DNA of 64,000 nucleotides, taken from Priapulus caudatus (taxonomy: Eukaryota > Priapulida > Priapulimorpha > Priapulimorphida > Priapulidae). Positions 51,101 to 62,213 of this stretch are shown piece by piece; within the stretch, counting starts at the first letter, position 1, and each line of letters starts with the position of its first letter. The position numbers and the translations under genes are program-made. The notes beneath the pieces were generated by a model. That model was not told the origin of the DNA. It saw only the letters and a list, made by a program, of their open reading frames with translations, and searched no databases. Where the stretch lies: NCBI RefSeq assembly GCF_000485595.1, contig NW_014577176.1:363633-427632 (forward strand). The letters are read 5' to 3'.

Positions 51101-51658
51101 CCCGCGCCCGCGGCGAGAGCGGAGGCGACGCCAATGGTAACAGCGGAGGATGGCATCGCCATGGCGATGGATTCGTCTGATGAGTCGATGCACAGTGCGC
51201 AGGAGCCGAGCGAGGAGGACGACGACGAGACGGCAGCGGACAGCCGCGGCGCGCGGCGCGATGACTGGCGCGGCGTTGTGCCGCACGAGTGGGTCGACGT
51301 CATCAGCAGGGACATCGAGACGCAGCAGCACCAGAGGGCGCAGGCATCGATGAGCGACGCCTACCTGCAGGGTATGCCGGCGAAGCGACGGAGAGTGTCG
51401 TCAAGCATCCACATGGCAGACGGAAAGCCGCTGTCGTCGAGTCTGCCGGACCTCCTCAAGAAAGCCATATCTGCGACGGGCGCCCATCCCGTGACGAGCG
51501 TCGCCGCGGTAACCAAAGAGGCTGCGGAGTCGATGGTGATACAGGAGTTGTACGAGCAGCAGGTCAAGCATGACATAAAGCGCCGTCTGGAGGCCGATTC
51601 TGATTACAACCCCGGTCGTTTCCCTCACACCGACGATTTCTTTGCGGATAAGCAATAG
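48149..51658 (+). CDS. BAG6: BAG6 (BAT3/Scythe) chaperone, single exon
   Basis: One uninterrupted frame of 1,169 residues (human BAG6 1,132). The N-terminal ubiquitin-like domain is at about 1-75 and includes ASVSIPVDTQRLIYHGRVLQ and DDKKLIDYDVNGKVLHLVQK, nearly identical in pattern to BAG6. A Pro/Gln-rich middle follows with the conserved helical block YLERFQQL...RLVGLANQAL. The C-terminal region has VPHEWVDVISRDIE (about 1043), SDAYLQGMPAKRRR (nuclear localisation signal at about 1078) and DYNPGRFPHTDDFFADK. These are the BAG-like and UBL4A/TRC35-binding segments. Role in the family: holdase of the BAG6-UBL4A-GET4 complex, handling tail-anchored proteins and degrading mislocalised ones. The ATG at 48149 starts directly before the UBL. 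A probable 5' UTR exon begins after the acceptor at 48028. The single-exon coding region is odd, as the human gene has over 20 exons. Confidence 0.97.
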   Translation: MLDVTVKTLDGQNHSYSVPDDTTVRTFKERIASSVSIPVDTQRLIYHGRVLQDDKKLIDYDVNGKVLHLVQKPPPSSQPAGTSTATPTHSGTHGQPVRGQDSFIVGAFTVPSETADHSQIQQVVQQLVGGMGELGRNAQVSTSPAEDGQSVNLHISLGPIDPAQIFNDPQQRLNTAVRLVGLANQALDRLDNPNDDVSPTGPAAQDFTSPPAEGAPTIIPPGATVATEPGPDVPMDTSSPNETTSSSDGGSRQTGAPPPTHQPQQEGGNDRAQHPPCPPRGLADVMTEVTTLNARLVPYLERFQQLMRDDPELGDDAQRIIDAQRTFNLVSAAMHHLGHAYHDISDLMIDMRHPAPRHLLNPPRAVVMYPQHRPPHGVPMHTHVSVPVTIAMAVPTPQASSTLTGSAGTAAAATQVITATTTVPSASATMSTGQQPQTHQQPQMHQQPVINIRRPVNGPQGAPMNPFMRWGVGPTTVTINRISTTIPAEMPHQPSAAASSAASGATSAATTASGGTPVHQTHATPATSGNNQPPREQMPHWGPPGQQPGAMPQFLPPELLQNLLGAAAGAAVRGMQGTFQPRPDGANPTTATRTRPTATLHIPRPSAPPPGVGMPALPHPMVSLDPFLPCSSRHCIPARPRMPPGATPQAAHDANIADIIGGVVNSFIQQQVVGGLLGTGVPGMPFQPPMPPGVGQAPAIHLQNMAQLLRNAQQNAPQQTPRVAAPPTGANEQGATDEVFLNLLQSIAGQFSADDSVQRVTIGEFLSSLGEEYQLGQEGSIISDLFFCLANHLTFNDLMRVMFGEAQPLQDVQPQILAFVNERVLQGQPATEANVSAAVDRIMDQLMAHLGETVADVEVNDGVDYLATVSAFVRARLRHVVGVVIGSETDAAGFGERVRASVERSLQECIALHLHCLRGGQPAFMALVSAELRRITADTNPLIQQWIMNTVRQQLAAAIPNVSVTVDDVRCYVTGAATPAPPSAPAPAARAEATPMVTAEDGIAMAMDSSDESMHSAQEPSEEDDDETAADSRGARRDDWRGVVPHEWVDVISRDIETQQHQRAQASMSDAYLQGMPAKRRRVSSSIHMADGKPLSSSLPDLLKKAISATGAHPVTSVAAVTKEAAESMVIQELYEQQVKHDIKRRLEADSDYNPGRFPHTDDFFADKQ

Positions 51659-51920
51659 CCGGCTAGCTGTGAAGGCAAACGTTCATATATCTGAAAATTT
51701 CAAAAATGTCAAATGAATTAACTAAAATATTTAATCGAAGTTTTGGTTACGTATGATACATTATTGAAAAATGAGAGTAACGTAATTTTACATAATTTTA
51801 ATATTCACTTTAGGCTGATATACATTCACGTAATATATGTTTTGTATTTATCAGAGATTTACTCACTAGGTATTGAATCTGCAATCTGCTGCAATTTTAA
51901 TTGTCAAAATTTTCCTCATG

Positions 51921-51926
51921 AATAAA
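51921..51926 (+). terminator. Polyadenylation signal of BAG6
   Basis: AATAAA 263 bases after the stop codon, followed by TG-rich sequence (GGTGAATCTGGTGTACTG). Confidence 0.65.
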
Positions 51927-52553
51927 GGTGAATCTGGTGTACTGATATGATAAATTGATGTGTATGTATTGTCATATATGCTATCTTGCTACGGTGCCTG
52001 CATACATTTGTACACATACTTTTACATGTCTTATATGTAAATTCTAAACGATCGCAGCTGTGTGTGAGACAAGAGTTGCATATATTTTTTTCGCCAATGA
52101 ATGTGAATTGACATGACTCGCGTGTTTTGTCATGAAAGACGATGTTACGCAAATGAAACCATCATGCAAGAAGCCATAGACGAAACCCGAAAATACACAA
52201 AGCACTAATCCATAGACGTAGATGGCAGTGATGTGAGGAAGCGAAGGGTATGTCTGTGGCAATGCAGCTTGCGTTTTTGATTTCGGAACACTTATCAACT
52301 ATCTTACCGTGGAATACTGCTGATGGTATAGCCAATAACTGTGTTCAGCAGGCAACAAGGCAAGCTGTTCTTCGATGTGTTGTTTACACGTGGATATGTT
52401 AGTGTATCACTCCCAGTCGATGGCCTACTCTTTATAAACCGAGTGCATCTATTCATCTGGCAATTTTTACAGTGACTTTCGTCCTCTGTTACAGACTTAC
52501 ATGGAAGACTATTTGCACTGCCTTCGTGGTATAGACCACTCAGTGATGTGATC
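51927..52553. other. Spacer / 5' region of the AKAP7-like gene
   Basis: No coding exon recognised. It must include the promoter of the downstream gene or an intron behind an undetected 5' exon; a possible acceptor (TACGTACAG) lies at about 52701. Confidence 0.4.
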
Positions 52554-55500
52554 ATGTGTGTCATCTCGTATGTTATGGGAAGAACTCTCATGCCCAGAAC
52601 AAGTCTGTTGACAGTTAAAAGAATCTTTCTGTATCTAGTACCATTTATAAGTGCATGCAAAACTAGTGGAAGAACTTCAGAGTCAAGCGACATACGTACA
52701 GGTATGCAAAGATATCAACCATCATCAAGACTGGCAATCAAATTTCCACCATCTCCAGAAACCGAGCAAACAGCGCCTCACATCAAACCGATGGGCGAGG
52801 CAGAACTCGTAAAAGAATTCACGATTGCGCAGTCTGTGGATAGAGTGCCTGCGTTTGTTTCATCGTCTTTAGCACCGTGCTCATCAAGAATTATATACGG
52901 AGCCCCACCAGTGGCAGCGTTGAGTCACTTAAGAATTCTATCCGAGGCGGCGAGTACTTTATCTTCCACTACAGTGTGTCCAGCTGACAATACGAAACAA
53001 GACGAATCATTGATGCAGAACATAAACGTTGAGAGTGACGTTCATTGTGACGGTGTTGCAAGGTTGGATCAATCGAAGAGTAGCAGCGAAGCAGGCAGCA
53101 TGCGAGAAACGCTGACTCCAGAACCCACGACGTCCCGTCACAAAGCAAAGTTGGAATGCCGTCCTGGAGTCTCTAGCCTTGCAGCGTTGTGCCACGGCGC
53201 GATGCAGATACGTGGCTGCGATGAAGCATCAGCGTTGCCGACGACAACCCACGCCCAACAGAGCGCGCGTGGACAACAGCAGCTGGCAGCGTCTGCGAAT
53301 GAGCCGGTCGAGCAAATATGTTACCTGTTCAACGACAGACGTGCGTCGTCGTCGGACCGCGCCGCCGCCGACAATGACGACGATGAGTCGACGCTCGTGC
53401 TCGGCATGGCTGACGTCATGCCCTTCAACGTCGTCGCCATCGAGGAAGAGGTCGCGGCAGCAGACTATGACACTGGCGACGCTGCGGCTGCGGACTATGA
53501 GATGGTGGCGCCACTAGACGTGATCGACGTCGCGGAGGGCAATGTGTCGCGGACCGATCACACGTACATGACACCTTCTACTCCTCATCCTCCTCTGCCG
53601 GCGAGGGAGGACGGCGAAAATGATGGTCGAGAGGAAACGAGCCGGAGAGATGAGATGAGATTTGGTGACACTATAGAGGAGGAAGAGATGAGAAGCGAAA
53701 GCGACGCGACAAAGAGTCGCAGTGGACATTGTGCAACGGCAGGTCTCACAGGTGAGTGAGTGTTCACGCTGGAACACTTTGTTTCTCATATACCTGGGTA
53801 TGTGGGGGGAAGGTATGCCCAGGACAAATCCATAGCTAAATTGAAACAGTTGTACTTGGGTCTATGAATTGCCCAGGAGTAGATTTAATCACCATGTGTG
53901 CTGTGCAAAAACGATATCCTCCAACCCTTTGATCAAATTCATTTTTTTCACTTTTTGTCACTTCTTTTTGTGCATAATCATGTATACTGTTTACTTCACA
54001 CTTGGGCCTGGTGTTCACAAACAGGGTGGGTGGCCTGAGCCCCTGGACCCCACCTGAACCACTGTGTGGATTTGCTATTGCCAGTATCTGTCATGATGTA
54101 GGACCTGTTTGTATTGGTGTACGTGTTGTATTGGTGTACTCAAAGTGCAGCTGAAGTGGACGTTGTCATATCAGGTACTACAGATATGTACCCGAGGTAC
54201 GTATGTATGTATATTGTATACACAAGTGTACCAGACCTGTATCTTCTCAGCATATATGTACCCTGTGTTTACATAAACGTACCTGCCCCTGAGATGGAGA
54301 TCGAATGAAGACGGTCATGGAGGTGTAGGGGGCAGGAGGAGGAGGAGGAGGAGGAGGGGAGAAGGTGATGGAGTAGGGGAGGAGGAGGAGGAGCGGAGAA
54401 GGTGATGGAGATCGAATGAAGACGGTCATGGAGGAGGAGTAGGGGGCAGGAGGAGGAGGAGGAGGAGGAGGGGAGAAGGTGATGGAGTAGGGGGAGGAGG
54501 AGGAGGAGCGGAGAAGGTGATGGAGATCGAATGAAGACGGTCATGGAGGAGGAGTAGGGGGCAGGAGGAGGAGGAGGATGGGAAAAGGTGATGGAGTAGG
54601 TGAGGAGGAGGAGGAGGAGGAGGAGGAGGAGGGGAGAAGGTGATGGAGTAGGGGAGTAGGGGAGGAGGAGGGAGGAGGGGGAGAAAGTTGATGGAGTAGG
54701 TGGAGAGGAAAGAGGAGGAGGAGGGAGAAGGTGATGGAGTAGGGCGGAGGAGGAGAGGAGGGAGAAGGTGATGGAGGAGGGAGAGGAAGAGAGGAGAGGG
54801 GAGAAGTGATGGAGGAGGGAGTAGGAGGCCAGCGAATGGAGGAGAGGAGGGGAGAAGGTGTTGGAGTAGGGGGAGGAGGAGGAGGAGTGAGGAGGACGGA
54901 AGGGAGATGGTTTGGAGTAGGTAGGAGCGAGGAAGAGAGGAGGAGGGAGAAGTGATGGAGGAGTGAGGGGAAGGAGGAGGAGGGAGGAGGGGAGAAGGTG
55001 GATGGAGTAGGTGGAGGAGAGAGAGAGGAGAGGGGAGAAGGTGATGGAGAGATAGGCGGACAGGAGAGGAGGAGGAGGGTAGAAGCGTGATGGAGTAGGC
55101 GAGAGGAGGCAGCGAGGAGGGGGGGAGAGGTGATGGAGATGCGAATGAATAAGGTCCATGCAGGAGAGGAGGGGCAGGAAGAGGAGGAGCTCCAGAGAGG
55201 TGATGAGATAGGTGGGAGGGAGGAGGAGAGAGGAGGAGGAAGAGGGGAGAAGCGAATGATGGAGGAGGAGGAAGGCAGGAGGAGGGAGAAGGTGATGGAG
55301 AGGAGTAGAGGAGGAGAAGCGTGTTGAGTTAGCGGGAGGAGGAGAGAGGAGTAGGAGGAGGAGAGGAGGAGGAGGGGAGCGGTTGGAGTAGGAGGAGGAG
55401 CGAGGAGCGGGAAAGGTGATGGAGTAGGTGGTGAGGAAGGAGGGAAGGAGGAGGGGGAGAGGGAGAGAGTAGGAGGGGATAGTTGGATTATTCAACATTA

Positions 55501-58500
55501 TCAGGAGTAGAATAACAACATATACTGTGTTTATTCTCTGTTTATTCCTGATTTGTGATGCTATATAGCCATTAATACTGGTTAAAATTTATTATGTAGT
55601 CTTGTACAACTGAAACCTAGTTGCGTTAAGATTTCAGTTCGTGCTGCATTACGTCGAGAGAGCCCGACTGCTATTTATGTAGGCACGGTGCATCGTATAG
55701 AATTAAATGTTCTGAACCTTGCGTTGTTTATGTATAAAGTCCAAACGTTGAAGGAAATCCAGTTCGTTCGGCTGCATTTCTGCTTGAAGAAAAAGCTGCC
55801 ATCCACACAAATATTTCATAATGTCATAGTCATAAGTCTGAGATGAACTTCCACAAGGATTTATTATTGCTCACGCCACGCGTGAGCAAGAGTCCGGAAA
55901 TGTTGTCTAATATACATGAATAGAATAGTAACTGTGCGCGTCCCGTCGTTTGGAACGAAGAGCTCCCCAGTGTGGTCCATATATATATGCCCAGCGACGT
56001 GTGAACGTCACAGTCAGGAGGTCCCCAGGCACTGCAGGCCGAAAAAAGCGTCCGGGCCCGCCCCCCGCCCCGCCGGCCCGCCCCCCCGCCGCAGCGGGCC
56101 CCCCCGGCGCGCCCCGCGCCCCCGCGCGCGGCCGCCCCCCCCGCGCCCCGGCCCGCGCCGCCCCGGCCGGCCCCCCCCCGCCGCCCCCGCCCCCCGCCCC
56201 CCCGCCCGCCCCGCCCGCCACCCCCCCCCGCGCCCCCCCCGCGGGTCCGGCCCGCGCCCCCGCCCCCCCGCCGCCCCCGCGCGGCCCGCGCCGCCCCCCC
56301 GCGCCCGGGCCGCCCCCCCGCGCGCGCCCCCCCCCGGCCCGGGCGCCCCGCCCCGCCCCCCGCCCGCCCCGCGGCGGCGCCGCCCGCCCGGGCGCCCCTC
56401 GCCACTCGCCTGAGCGCACTGCACAAGCGTGCGTCATACGTCTCTACATCCGGTTTTGCATCCGGGTTCGCGATCTCGTGACGCTTAGTCACGGCGAAGA
56501 GATATGTTTCTAGAAACTTCTCTNNNNNNNNNNNNNNNNNNNNNNNNNTGTTTTTACATCGTTTGTAACATTTAAAGTAAAATCTCATTACGAATCAAAT
56601 CGTCCTTATTTCTCCCTCTCCCCTTCTTCCGTAGGTGGAAGGGTGAGCTCTCTCCTTCCACCCCTCTCTCTCTTCTCTCTCTCTCTCTTCTCTTCTCGTC
56701 TCTCTCTCTTCTCTCTCTTCTCTCTCTCTTCCTCGCCTCTCTACTCTGTCATCTCGACCCTCTCTCTTTCTCGCTCACTTCGCCCTTACATCGCTCTCCG
56801 CTGTCCGGCTGTGGTGTGTTTTAAATTTTTGTGTCGACCGAACATTTTAAAGTGTTAAAAATTCCATACGAAACATAACCTTCGCCGTCAATTGTTTCCG
56901 TCTCTAATGTATACAGAGGCGCACCGGGGGTCGGCGCACAACCTAGATGCTGGCGCGGGCGCGGGCATTTAGAGTTGTGGCCAGTGTGGTCGGTGTCTTT
57001 TTGAGGGAGTTATTATATAACTATGTAATCTTTTTTCGTGTTGATTGTTTTGCCTTATTTAACACACGCGCACTGATGTATTCTATAAACGCTTAATTAA
57101 AGTCCGTACCGAAAAAGTGATCTCTCAAGTCTTTGTCTGCGAATCGAAGCCTCCTGAAATTTCTTAGATCGGGAGTGGGGGAGGCGGGAGAGGAAAAGGG
57201 GGAGGGTGGTGTTTGCCTTTTTGTCGCTGAGAAAAAGGGAGAGAGGGGAGGTGTTGTTTTTTTCGTTTCGCGGGGAATAGGGAAGAAGGGAGGGAGGGGG
57301 TTTAGTCTTTTCGTTTCGCGGGAATGGGAGAATAAGGGTTGAGAGGTGTGTATTTCTCACACACCACCCATTTCTCTCTGTTCATATGTCCGTCTCTCCC
57401 TCACCTCTCTGTCGGCTTCTCATCTCTGTCTTTCTCTCTCTCGCTCTCCTCTCTCTCTTCTGCTCTCCTCTCTCTCTCTCTCTCGCTCTCTCTTCTCTCT
57501 TCTCTCTCTCTCTACTTCTTCTCTCAGCTCTCTCTCTTCTCTCTCTCTCTCTTTCTCTCACCTCTCTGGCCCTCGCTCTCTCGCTCTCGCTCTCTCTCTC
57601 TCTCTTTCTTCTTCTCCCTCACCTCTCTGTCCTCTCCTCTCTCGCGCGGCTCTCTCTCTCTCTTTTTCCTCCCTCTCTCTCGCCTCTAGCTCTCTCTCTC
57701 TCCTCCCCTCTCTCTCTCTTTTTTCAGCCCTTTAGCTCTTCTCTCTCTCTTCTCTCTCTCTCTCACTAGCTTTCTCTTCCCTCCCCTTCCTTCTCTCTCC
57801 CCACCCTCATCAGTCACGCGTCGTTCTCGGATGTACCCTGAATCAACCCCTGAGTGAGGTTCACCCCAACCTTCCCCCTCACACAACACTAACACACACA
57901 ACACACCACACACACAACACACACACACAATACACACAATACACGCATAATACACACACACACATCGGCACACATCGCCGCAACGACACAACCGCGCAAC
58001 ACACAAACACACACACCACACGCCACACACACACACACACATCACATAACCACACACACACACACACACACACACACCACACACACACACACTACACACA
58101 CACGACAACCGCACACACACCCACACGCACACGCCATCACACACACACACACACACATCACACACACACGCACACCCGACACCACACACCGCACACCCTT
58201 TCACCAGCGGCAAACTAGTCTGGTTTGACGCTGCTGCTGCCGCCCACCCTGTGTAACACTGACAGTCTGATAAGGGAACCCCTCGCACACTAGGGAGGCA
58301 GCGTCCGACAGCGTACTAAAAGATATAGTGTGTGCGGCAGCGCGTGTGACAGGTCGCTCCTCCCCTCCTCCTCCTCCCCCTACTCCATCGCCTTCTTCCC
58401 TCCTCCTCCTCCTCCTCCTCCTCCTCCTGCCCCCTACTCCTCCTCCATGACCTTCTTCATTCGATCTCCATCACCTTCTCCGCTCCTCCTCCTCCCCCTC

Positions 58501-61141
58501 CTCCACTCCTCCTCCTCCTCCTCCCCTCCTCCTCCCCCTACTCCATCGCCTTCTTCCCTCCTCCTCCTCCTCCTCCTCCTCCTCCTCCTCCTCTTCCTCC
58601 TGCCCCCTACTCTTCCCCCATGACCATCTTCATTCAATCTCCATAATCTTCTCCGCTCCCCCTCCTCCTCCTTCTACTCCATCACCTTCTCCCCTTCTCC
58701 TCCTCCTCCTCCTCATCCTCCTGCCCCCTACTCCTCCTCCATGACCTTCTTCATTCGATCTCCATCACCTTCTCCGCTCCTCCTCCTCCCCCTCCTCCCC
58801 TCCTCCTCCTCCTCCTCCTCCCCCTACTCCATCACCTTTCCCCTCCTCCTCCTGCCCCCTACTCCTCCTCCTGCCCCCTACTCCTCCTCCATGACCGTCT
58901 TCATTCGATCTCCATCTCAGGGGCAGGTACGTTTATGTAAACACAGGGTACATATATGCTGAGAAGATACAGGTCTGGTACACTTGTGTATACATATACG
59001 TACCTCGGGTACATATCTGTAGTACCTGATACGACAACGACCCCTTCAGCCAAAGTGCACCTGTTTTATCAGGTCGAGTTATTATTTAGTTTAGATTAAG
59101 GTGAACAGTCAGTTGAACAAATTATATTTAATGGATCGTGGAATGCCAAAATCCCCAACTGCTTTATGAAAAGCGAAGGAATGTTTTGCTAATATAACCC
59201 ATAACGTTGTATTTCCATTTAGCTGGAGTTGAGAAGAAAACTGTAGGAGACAAGAAGAAGATGAAGTTGTCAAGAGAGGAAAAGATAGCAAAGCCTAATT
59301 ATTTCGTTGCTATTCAAGTGTCTAGCAAAGAGGTTCGTTGCTAACTGTGATGACATTTGACTATCCACTGCTGATTGATCTCTTGTGTAGTTGTGATATA
59401 GCGATTATATCGGGCATAAAGAATCCCATCCAGGGTTCTCCTTAGACATTTTAAAAGGCATTTCGTTTGTGGATGGATGGGGGAGGGGGCCGAGAAGCGG
59501 TTACACCAATTGGAGTCAGTTACACGTGTCATAAGTGCCCCAATTACACCAGATAAACTATCAGTTACTTGAAGTACTGTCAAAAGTAAACAGCTGGAAA
59601 TTAAGGTGTGTTGATTAGGCAATTATTATTATTTATTGTTATTATTATGTCATACAAGATATGCATTAAAGGCATGAAGAAAACACTGCTATTTACTAGT
59701 AGTTACATGATGAGATTGTTAGATGTTGAGATTATGAGGTCGGTGGTTGCATGCATGTTCATAGTTATTTTACTTTAGGTGCATGATGCCGTGAAGCAGG
59801 TCCAAGACAAGCTACGAGAGCATGATGCTAAGCTAGCAGCTGCCTGCATTCATCCTGCCACCCTACATCTGACAATGGCAGTCATGAATTTGGCAGAGGA
59901 TGACCTGAAACGGTGAGTTTTAACTGTAACTATCTGTCATATTATGTTCAGTCCTCTTGTAATCATAAAAGGTTGTTAGCAGTGAAAGCGATATGTGCGC
60001 CTTTAGTATATGCTATTATCAGCAATAGAATAGCAGCTTGAGAATGTTTCACTGGCCGTTTTGTTTTACGAATCTTTTTTATTGGACCGTTGAAGTCTAG
60101 CTATAGCACTATAGTAAAAGCTAGTGGGCATTTTGCATGTGTTAATGAATTTCTGCAGGGCACACACCGCCATGGAATCATGCAGCAGTGAGCTTGTCAG
60201 CGATCAGTCTATTTTTCCTCTGCTGTTGGATTTCCATGGAATTGGCCACTTCGGGAATTCCGTTATTTTCGCACATGTCAAAGATGGTGACGGCTTGACA
60301 CGGCTGAGCCTAGTAGCAGGTATGAATGCCTTCTGCTCATATCACTCACCTGATCGTGAAGTAAAAATTCTCGTTTCAGCGAAGACAACTTGCGACCCAC
60401 TGAATCCATTTTTCGTCCTGTTATCTTGTTGCTTTCCCTTTGTATTGCATATCTGTGGTAAACAGGCTATCATTGCCTTGTGTCTGCAGGGAAAGTTCGT
60501 GAGCATTTGGAGAGACATGGATTAAGGACAGAGAAGAAGCCGTTTGCTGCCCATTTAACTATACTTAAGATGTCAAAAGCACGTCATCTCCAACGTTCCA
60601 AGGTTGACCCTAGTTACTACAAGGTGAGATCTATGATCATAGGATGCGGCATTTGAGGTTTAAACTTGCGTACCGCAATTAAACTAGAGTTAATGTGAAG
60701 TAAAAACTATCATTTCACTAGTTGGTTGCTGGTGGCGATGTTTTTATCACGTATGCTAATTCAGAATTAGCAGAAGGAATGTTAATATTGATATGAGTGA
60801 GAGGTGTTTTCCCTTAATTTATAGTTTAAAAAGGTAATTGGGCAATATAATTACATACTCGGTTTGTATGTCCGGTAATGAAACACGGGTTTTAGCAAGC
60901 GGCTGCTTCAATCCTAGACAAGTGGGCAGAAACAGTTGCAACGTATGCTAACATGTAGTCATTGTATTCTAAGGAATATGAAGAGATGGCATTTGGAAAT
61001 CAGCAGGTGGAAAGTCTCCAGCTTCTATCTATGAATAAACCCAAGGACACAAATGGCTACTACTATTGTAGCAAAGAGGTGAACCTCACAGCTCCAGATG
61101 CGGAAATGGCTGTTGCAGATAGTGATGAACTGGGCAACTAA
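52554..61141 (+). CDS. AKAP7: AKAP7-like 2H phosphoesterase with long N-terminal extension
   Basis: Exons: about 52554-53751, 59223-59332, 59779-59912, 60159-60319, 60490-60623, 60974-61141; phases agree throughout. Exons 2-6 encode the AKAP7 nuclear-localisation (2H) domain: KPNYFVAIQVSSKE, then LHLTMAVMNLAEDDL, then FHGIGHFGNSVIFAHV, then FAAHLTILKMSK, then NGYYYCSKEV. The two H-L-T-hydrophobic motifs are the catalytic pairs of 2H phosphoesterases; vertebrate AKAP7 is known to hydrolyse 2',5'-oligoadenylate. Exon 1 adds about 400 low-complexity, acidic residues with no domain I recognise, and I see no obvious RII-binding helix at the short C terminus. The start is uncertain: the first ATG in the open frame is 52554, but an upstream exon spliced near 52701 is possible. 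Intron 1 (53752-59222) holds a large satellite-rich inverted structure. Confidence 0.85.
55499..55552. repeat. Tiny palindromic element, diverged copy
   Basis: TATCAGGAGTAGAATAACA faces TGTTTATTCCTGA, matching the ends of the small palindromes at 36692 and 62891 imperfectly. Confidence 0.4.
56040..56402. other. Near-100% G/C block of C-runs, likely artefact
   Basis: About 360 bases composed almost only of C and G (runs such as CCCCCCCGCC), unlike anything else in the window and about 120 bases before an assembly gap. Low-quality sequence is the likeliest explanation; true extreme-GC DNA cannot be excluded. Long frames across it are not genes. Confidence 0.75.
56524..56548. other. Assembly gap (25 N)
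   Basis: A run of 25 unresolved bases inside AKAP7-like intron 1, near the middle of the large inverted structure. Confidence 0.99.
57360..57790. repeat. (CT)n-rich tract
   Basis: About 430 bases of CTCTCT with scattered T/G interruptions; long serine/leucine frames across it are composition artefacts. Confidence 0.95.
57880..58195. repeat. (CA)n-rich tract
   Basis: About 315 bases of CACACA with interruptions, adjoining the CT tract. Both lie between the gap and the right minisatellite arm. Confidence 0.95.
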
Positions 61142-61282
61142 AGAGCAGAGTTGTGACACTAGGAACAAATATATGAAACAACGAGGACAGGCCACGCAAA
61201 GCATAATCCCTGGCAGCTGTATCAATTCAAATGAGAAGGTGTATATGATCGGCGAAAATTAGGAGGGGAGCAGAGGGAGAGA

Positions 61283-61288
61283 AATAAA
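61283..61288 (+). terminator. Polyadenylation signal of the AKAP7-like gene
   Basis: AATAAA about 140 bases after the stop codon at 61141. Confidence 0.6.
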
Positions 61289-61350
61289 GGAAGCATACCT
61301 ATGTATATATATAGAAACAAGAGCATGTCACTTGAAGTCAAAGTATAGTA

Positions 61351-62162
61351 CAGTCAACCTCGCTTAATCTGTAATCACTTTATTCGTAGAATGACTAATT
61401 CGTACAAAAACATATGGTCCCAATATTTCTCTTCTTTATTCCCTTTAATTTCCATTGTATAATTTGTATTCTGTAATTCGTAAATTCGTACAATTCGTAT
61501 TCTGTAATTCGTAGTTCGTACAAAATTCTCTGGTTCAATTAACATTATTAAATTCAAAATGACATGCGTAATTCGTAGGGGATGTTTGTTTATGCAAGCA
61601 ACATTTTATCTTTGAGAATATTTATAAACACTGCCACTCCCTCAACAACTAAAATCAATAAGCCAGTTCGTTGCATTGAGCATGCGCGAGATTCGGGAGT
61701 GAACTTTTGCCAAGGTCAATTGTACATAAACCGCTCGTTGTGTCTCCGTTCTGTGTGATAGCAAGTGGAACCGTACGTACTGTATTTGTCCAAGTTTGAA
61801 GTAAAATCAAATTTAACCAATATTTACTCAATATAGAATGTGCGTAAACTTCAATAATCGTTATACATGTAGAACAAATGCATGTTGTTTTCCATAGCTT
61901 CTGTATAACATGCATGCATATTATGTAGTATACGGCAAGTGTGTACGAGCGAACGCGCGATCCAGCTGTTCTGTTATGTACAAATAACTTTGTAAAAACT
62001 TTCATGCATAAATCGTTCTTTACACGAATTATCTATCTATTTCGTGGTTTCTACGGATTAAATAGAATTCGTGGAAAATACGAATTAAGTCTAATTCGTT
62101 GATTACATAATTCGTAGAAAATGCCGTGGTCCCGTCTGATACGAATTAAGCGAGGTTGACTG
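61351..62162. mobile_element. pogo/Tigger-like MITE
   Basis: An 812-bp element with terminal inverted repeats CAGTCAACCTCGCTTAAT / TTAAGCGAGGTTGACTG, flanked by TA on both sides (61349-61350, 62163-62164). These ends and the TA target are typical of the pogo/Tigger branch of Tc1/mariner. The interior repeats ATTCGTA / TACGAAT near both ends. No transposase was seen. Confidence 0.88.
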
Positions 62163-62213
62163 TATTTAAAATTAAAAAAAATGACAGGACCGCCATTTTA
62201 CGTGGTCATCCGA

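Larger units (their letters stand above)
54151..59049. repeat. 4.9-kb inverted structure with GGA-type minisatellite arms
   Basis: The outer 160 bases (54151-54310) reappear inverted at about 58890-59049, sharing for example GTACTACAGATATGTACCCG and TACATAAACGTACCTGCCCC. Inside each arm is a minisatellite of GGA/GAG blocks with ATGGAGATCGAATGAAGACG (left to about 55470; the complementary CTC/TCC form on the right from about 58360). The centre holds unique sequence, a G/C block, a gap of Ns and CT- and CA-rich tracts. It could be a foldback transposon with satellite ends or an inverted assembly join. Many indels at 54660-55460 look like read error. Confidence 0.8.

Noticed and set aside
54269-55498. 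409-residue minus-strand Pro/Ser/Leu-rich frame
   Set aside because: Pure translation of the GGA-type minisatellite; no domains or splice logic.
55907-56437. Gly/Ala/Arg-rich and Pro-rich frames on both strands
   Set aside because: Composition artefact of the all-G/C block near the gap.
57339-57769. Ser/Leu-rich frames
   Set aside because: Translation of a CT dinucleotide tract.
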